DNA of 64,000 nucleotides from Haliclona indistincta (lineage: Eukaryota; Porifera; Demospongiae; Haplosclerida; Chalinidae). Positions within the stretch are counted from its first letter, which is position 1. Each line of letters starts with the position of its first letter. The stretch covers positions 6,376,547 through 6,440,546 of the forward strand of contig OZ024791.1 of the NCBI GenBank assembly GCA_964017065.1. The letters are read 5' to 3'. Positions 50,105 through 57,944 of the stretch are shown here, piece after piece. A program made the position numbers and the translations under genes. The notes beneath the pieces are model-generated. The model had not been told where the DNA came from. It saw nothing but the letters and a program-made list of their open reading frames with translations, and searched no databases.

Positions 50105-53100
50105 CTCTCTCTCTCTCTCCATTTCTCTCTCTCTCTCCATCTCTCTCTCTCTCCATTTCTCTCTCTCTCTCTCTCTCTCGTCAGGTTGTTGTGGATCGGT
50201 TTCCTGATGGTGGTCTAGACACAGTCAATAGTGCTATATTCCTCAGATTCATCAATCCAGCTATTGGTTAGTGTGTATTGACGTGAATACTATATTGTGT
50301 CAAATTTTCTTCGTTAAAATGTTTGATTAATTGTCCGTATCTTCTCTAGTTTCTCCTCAGAGCTACACACTCATTCAAGGAGAGATCCCCACTGGAGTAC
50401 GTCGTGCTCTCACTCTTATATCTAAGGTGCTCCAGAATCTCGCCAACCATGTGCTGTTCAAGAAGGAGGCTCACATGCAAGTGTTCAATGAGTTCCTCAA
50501 TGATAACTTTGAGAAATCAAGAGAGTGAGTCTCCTCATTTTTACTGTAGTGGGCACTGTTTCTACAACCAGTAGTAGACAATGACAATGTAAAAAATGTT
50601 TCAGAGCAAGCAGTACAGTATTCATTAACTGTTTGCACAATACCACAAGCAGTACCATAAATTATAGCAGGTAATTTTGGAGGGTCAAATTTTGGCGAAT
50701 GACCCAGATTTTGCATTTTGGCGAATTTAATTTTGGCGTCAAGAGCCTGGCTCACGTATTGCTGCAATAGAAAAAGGGTCATTCCATATCATTTCAACAA
50801 CTTTTTGGCATGACCCTCTGGCATTTTCTCGAAACTTGGTATTGTTGAGCCCTTCATGGTCATATGATTCCATAACAAGTTTCAGCTTGATACCTTGTAT
50901 GGTTTCTTTTAAAATCCTGATTGCATTTTCAACGATATTTCCTACTACTAAGTACTTACCATTTAACTATTTATAACGTTGTCTTGTTTTATCCTATCAG
51001 CAAACTAAATACATCAAATTGAAGCTGAATAATTGCTCTTTCATATGACGTGTAACACATAGTGCATCGCATGTCGTAACTATTTAACCACGCCCACAAA
51101 CTTTGATCTTTGATTGTTTAAAAAAACGCATCGTCAATTTTAATTTTCAATGGATGTGATTTAATAGTAGTCTATTAGCTACTCCTAAACCAAATTTCAT
51201 GTTGGGACACAAATGGGAACCTAGCGCTATTCTCTTCAAACTCAATGTAGCTAATGGTTCTATTATAGAAAACTAATGGTTATCAAACTTCCTTGACAAA
51301 ATAGTTGTTGAGTGTATGTGTATGAACCACTTGGAAGTGTTTAGTTCATTTTTGAGATACATTTCATCCCTGAATCGTGGGATATTACATGTAGTGTAAT
51401 GAACAGTGAGATTGAGGCTTTGGAATTGTGAGAAATAAATTTTTCTATTAAAAAAATTTTGTAGCAGAGCAACAAGCAGCCTTTTTAAGAAATAAGATTA
51501 ATTTGAATGTAATTTGAATGATTCAATTAACTTTGTTTTGTTTATTACCTAGGTTTGCTACATGTACATGTACTCAAACCATGTAGTCAAAAAATTCAGA
51601 CTATGATCACAATCACAATACAATCACATGCAGTTTGTATACCAGAAGTGCTTTGGCAATTAATTTTTTTGTAATTAAGTTTGATTTTTCAGCAAAATTT
51701 TTTAGCAATGTAGTACGTAGTAAAACACCACAAAACCCTGTAAAACAACTACGGCACGATTGGTCTATTGTCAACTGGCTTCAACAAGAGAGGTACATAG
51801 AATCTGATTGTCTTCTATCATTGATTTAAGAACACAAAATTATGTCAGTTGGCTTGTGTGATCAAAAGCAATTCCGATTAAAAATTATTCACATAGTAAT
51901 ATTGAAATTCTTGACATCAACATACCTTTAGATTCAATAAGCAGCTATCCTAAGTGATCAAACAGCTAGCCCAAGTCTTCTCAATGTATTGATTGGTGTC
52001 AAAGTAGTATGCATTTATGCCCATTATTTCTAACCTTTCCATTTGTGTCCCAACATGAAATTTGGTATAGAAGTAGCTAATAGACTACTATTAAATCACA
52101 TCCATTGAAAATTAAAATTGACGATGCGTTTTTTTAAACAATCAAAGATCAAAGTTTGTGGGCGTGGTTAAATAGTTACGACATGCGATGCACTATGTGT
52201 TACACGTCATATGAAAGAGCAATTATTCAGCTTCAATTTGATGTATTTAGTTTGCTGATAGGATACCGAGAAAATCCCAGAGGGTCATGCCAAAAAGTTG
52301 TTGAAATGATATGGAATGACCCAAAAGCAGATTTTGGAGAAATTTATTTTGGCGAATGCTTGACGATTCGTCAAATTCGCCAAAGTTTCCTCCCGCCAAA
52401 ATACCCGCTATACTGTAGTAGACCGTTTCCACAATTCCACAAGGCACAAGCAGTAGTTGACCTTTTCCACAATACCACAAGCAGTAGTTGACTTTTTTCA
52501 ATTTCCACAAGCAGTAGTTGACTGTTTCCACAATACCACAAGGCACAAGCAGTAGTTGACCGTTTCCACAATACCACAAGGCACAAGCAGTAGTTGACTG
52601 TTTCCACAATACCACAAGGCACAAGCAGTAGTTGACTGTTTCCACAATACCACAAGGCACAAGCAGTAGTTGACCGTTTCCACAATACCACAAGGCACAA
52701 GCAGTAGTTGACTGTTTCCACAATACCACAAGGCACAAGCAGTAGTTGACTGTTTCCACAATACCACAAGCAGTAGTTGACTGTTTCCACAATACCACAA
52801 GGCACAAGCAGTAGTTGACTGTTTCCACAATACCACAAGCAGTAGTTGACTTTTTTCAATTTCCACAAGCAGTAGTTGACTGTTTCCACAATACCACAAG
52901 GCACAAGCAGTAGTTGAATGTTTCCACAATACCACAAGGCACAAGCAGTAGTTGACTGTTTCCACAATACCACAAGGCACAAGCAGTAGTTGACTGTTTC
53001 CACAATACCACAAGGCACAAGCAGTAGTTGACTGTTTCCACAATACCACAAGGCACAAGCAGTAGTTGACCGTTTCCACAATACCACAAGCAGTAGTTGA

Positions 53101-55510
53101 CTTTTTTCAATTTCCACAAGCAGTAGTTGACTGTTTCCACAATACCACAAGGCACAAGCAGTAGTTGACTGTTTCCACAATACCACAAGGCACAAGCAGT
53201 AGTTGACTGTTTCCACAATACCACAAGGCACAAGCAGTAGTTGACTTTTTTCAATTTCCACAAGCAGTAGTTGACCGTTTCCACAATACCACAAGGCACA
53301 AGCAGTAGTTGACTGTTTCCACAATACCACAAGGCACAAGCAGTAGTTGACCGTTTCCACAATACCACAAGGCACAAGCAGTAGTTGACTGTTTCCACAA
53401 TACCACAAGGCACAAGCAGTAGTTGACCGTTTCCACAATACCACAAGGCACAAGCAGTAGTTGACTGTTTCACAAGGCACAAGCAGTAGTTGACTTTTTT
53501 TCACTTTCCACAAGCAGTAGTTGACTGTTTTCACTTTCAGTAGGCACTGTTGTAATAGGTCTTGCCAGTTGCCACCAATTTGGTATATTTTACTCCAGGT
53601 TAGCTCTACACATGGCTAGTGCTGGTCCCTACTTAGAAGGAGAGGCACTAGAGTATATTGGATTCCTGAAAGAGACATACAAGTTTCGTCTGCACTCTCT
53701 GCTCTGGAACAACCAAGACAAGATGGCCTCTTATGCTGCCTCTACCAGGTTAGTAGTGAAAAGACTGTAAAGATTCATAGTATCCAGTATCCAATTGTAG
53801 TTTAGATGTATGTTATACAGTAATCAGTGATCATAAACCTTTGCTTTCTCAACAGAGCAAGTTTCTCATCGCGGCCATTGTTCCACAGTATGAACACACT
53901 ACTAGCTCAGATGGGTGTACCCATCACACCCAAGAAGAGAAGCTCCTCTCTGGCTACTAGGTACTCACCATCACACTCTCACACATCTCACCAGTCACCG
54001 GCACTCTTGTCACCTCTGTAGAACACTGGTGTCTAGTCAGTTGGAAGAGTTCTTGGACAGTATGAGCACTGACTGTAATGAGGTGACATTTAGACAAATC
54101 AAGGCTAAGGAGGTCTTCTATCAGGTGGGTGGAGCTTAGTTAGATATATGTTGCTTATTAATTGTGTCAAGAGTTCATTGATTGTGTCTCTTTTTCCTTT
54201 CAGGCTGGTCATTCCAGAGCTGGTAATCCTGTCTTCATCCTGGTGGCTAGGAAGTTTCATGGCGAGCAGCTGCATGTCTCCTACCAGCTGCTGTATCATG
54301 TGATGCTGCAACTGAAGAGCTGTACTGATAAAGCATTCGAGATAGTCGTCGATCTCACGCACACCACACAACAGAATGAGCCGGATGTGAGTTAGATACA
54401 CAACCAGTAACATGTCGAATGTATGCATGTCATCAAGTTAACAGTATTGTGTGTGCGTACCGTATAGCGGGAAGGGGGAAAATATTTTTGCGAATTACAA
54501 ACTATTCGCGAAAATTCCCTGCTATACGGTATGTGTATGTTACATTGCCCATGGGTACCCTGATGGTTCTCTAGTTAGAGTCCAACCCAAGGGTCACTTA
54601 TTCAGCCATGAATGTATCAGTGATTCTGCAGTGCACTACTCTATTCAAGATTCTGCAGTGTATTCCAAGAATATTATCGATAGAGGTCCTGCTATGTGTC
54701 CTACAATATTATTAGCAATGTATTCCTGCTGTATGTTCCATGAGCAATGTATTCAGTCTGCATGACAAGTCAACATAGACTATTACTCCTCTATGTGACA
54801 GCAGCAGCCGGGCATAACTTGAGACTAGTCCCGTCAACGTCCATTAAATAATGAACAGTAAATAGTTTAGCTCCACTAAAACAATGCTTTCATGCATGTA
54901 CATGAATGTAATGTTGTGTCTGACTACACACTTCAGTCTCTTTCTCTACATCTAGCTCGAGTTGTTAGTAAAGTTTGCAGCGTATGTGCCAGAGCTATTC
55001 ACCAATCAGATTGAGGCAGTCTATTTCTACAACTGCAACATGGCGTTCAAGGCATATGCGTCAAAACTATCATCAGCTATCAGAATATTCTCTCATATCA
55101 AGGTCTGTTCAATACACGACTAAATTTGAATATACATGTACAGAGCATAACTTTCATATCTCTTCATTGTAGGGTTCCAAGCGTGTTGTCATGGTGGACA
55201 GCTATTCTAAGATGACAGATTTCATAGAGCCACAGGAGCTGAAGCTACCATCATCAACAATGGAGTTCGAACAGGAAGGAAAGGTTGTGCTACCATCCTC
55301 ATCTCAACTTTTATTCTCATTACTTGTTTCAGGAGTTTCCTCGGTCTCATTATCTGGTGTTTCGTCAGCACTCACACAGACTCTCGGCTACAGTCAGCAT
55401 CCATTCCTGTGGTCTGGTCATATTATTAGCAGACAAACAAATAGTATTCAGTGCACCATCCACCATTAGGGAGGTGTTCCATGTATCCAGCATCAGAGAA
55501 GTGAGTCCAC

Positions 55511-55548
<38 letters not shown>

Positions 55549-57895
55549 ATTGATTTTCTTCTTTCTTGTCCAGGTTTTTATCGAAGGCAAAGGGTCTCTT
55601 GCTGTTCGTCTTGTTGATGGCGGTCAGCCTCTCAAACTAGTCAACTCAGCAGCGGACTCCATAGTTAAGGAACTCAATGCAGTCATCAGCAAATGGCACA
55701 ACCAACAACCAGTCAGTAAAACACTACTAAAAAATCTAAGTATGTTTTTGCCTATTACTTGAATAATTTTTATAGAGTCGGTACCTTACTGAGAGAAAAC
55801 TAGAACCAAAAGATGTCCCTGGTACCTTTCTCAACTTGGTAAGAAAAGCAGAGAGGGAGTAGTAAGTCAGTTCTTTGACTCGCTCTTCTTGTTCCACCAG
55901 GCGTTGCTCAACCTGGGTGGTCCTGATCCATGGCTGAGAGTGGCTGCTTACAAGCTGCTGTGTGCTGTCAAGGAGACCTTCCAGCTGCAGATTGACTACC
56001 ACCTGGATGAGTCACACAGTGAGTCGTCACAGTAACATCACCACTCTCACTCACTCACCTACTCACATCTTCAGATCTTTGCATGCCGATGAACATCAAT
56101 CAGTTTGTCCTGGACGTCAGTCAGCAACTAGCAATGAAGGAGGGTCATCTCACCTTAGAGGTACGGCCTTCACCTTTTTTATTTTCTTTGAAATAACTTC
56201 TCTTTCTTGGCTAGTTCATATCTGAGGTAGTAGCAGGGTTCCAGCATTATTCTGTAGCCTCTAAGCAGCGTTGTCTAGCCTTCTTGTCTCCTTGGGTGCC
56301 TAATCTCACTAACTATGTCACTCGCACTGAGACCAGCCGAGCAGAACAAGAAAAGCTGGTGAAAATATTCGATCTTCTCGTATCACTTACAATATCAGAG
56401 GAAGAGGTGAGATTGTGATATCAAAATTTATGTTGACTACCCAAAATTTTGCCTTTTTGGTAATATTTTTGTTTTGTGATCCAGTAGTGTTTGCCATAGC
56501 AACACACTGTGGAAGTATCTGTTGTTATATTGTGTGTTCTTGCTCATAGATGTATCCTCTGATACAAGAGCATGTTTGGGCTAAAGTAGCCAGTGAAGAA
56601 GACCTACTAAGAACAGTATTGGACACTTTCATTAGAGTGAGTGTCTGTGTGCGACTACTGCATGACGTGTCATCCTCTGGTTGTGTTATAGGCTAGTATT
56701 GCTGATGGTATTGGTAGCCGCAAGATGAGGGTACTAGCAGACTCAGCAGTCACGCTGGCACGATATCATCCTGACATTGTTGCTGCTGATGTAGTGAAGA
56801 GAATGCTGAAGGTGAGCGTGTCTGTGCAACAACAAAAAATAATAATAAAAATAAAAACAAAACCAAAAAAGTTCATTGTATGATCATCTCTCGCTGTAGA
56901 CTCTGGTGTACACTGGGGATAGACCCAGTGCATGTCTAGAGCAGCACTTCCTGTGGGTGGAGCTTGGTGTGCTGGCTCACTTTATGTTAACCCTTTCTTT
57001 CAACAACCATCTCAACGGTTAGCAGACCACACCCTACAGTTTCCTCATGTTTCCATCGTGCCTCAGTTCTAGCTAATCTTCCTGACATCTTCTACATATG
57101 TGTAATGATGATGGGTCAAGGGACCCTCAGCACACGAACTGCTATACACGGCATCTTCATCAATACCCACCACTCACTGTTCACTCTCCCTCAGGTCCAG
57201 GCTAATGGTGAGCCTCTGTTCTTGTTACCTAGTTCTATCTTTGCTCTGTCTCCTTAGAGGAAGTGATGAAGAGTATCACACTGAAGTTAGTGGAATTTTC
57301 ACAGGCAAAGTTCTATCTTCAATTCGGTACAATAATTTGAATTCTAAGTATCAATAGTTTGAATGTGTGCTCATACAGGTCTACAGAACACCAAGACATC
57401 AGTGGAGTCAGCCTACACTAGTGACGCTCCTCAGACCAGCCAACAATACGAGGTAGTCAAGGACACACTGTTCTCTACCACAACGGTCGCTGTAGTGGAG
57501 CATCTTGATGAGACAGTCAACACTATGAGAGAATTGTTTCCTGAATCTGAATGGCACTTAAGATGGCAGAAACTAGCCAGAAGGTATAGTGAGAAAATAA
57601 ATTTTAGTATAACATTATTTTGACTAATGTTTTGTAGGTCTGCTTTCTTCTACAATCCTGCACTTCAGAGTCGTTCTTTCTTGATGCTGGGAGTGATCAG
57701 CACTCATGCAAGCAGTCATGTGATCACACGGACACTCAAAGTGATGAATGAGGTACACTGACTACACGTGTGCTTTGCTGTATATTATTTTCTCTCATTG
57801 CAGACTGTTGCTCAACATCATGACGACATATCATTGCTGGAATCCATTGTGATCTGCCTCACTAGATTGGTACCATTACTAGACCTGGTCAGCTC

Positions 57896-57944
<49 letters not shown>

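Noticed and set aside
52247..53534. Open frames up to 387 codons on the minus strand
   Set aside because: They are translations of the 38-nt satellite; several frames are open at once and the peptides repeat with the unit.
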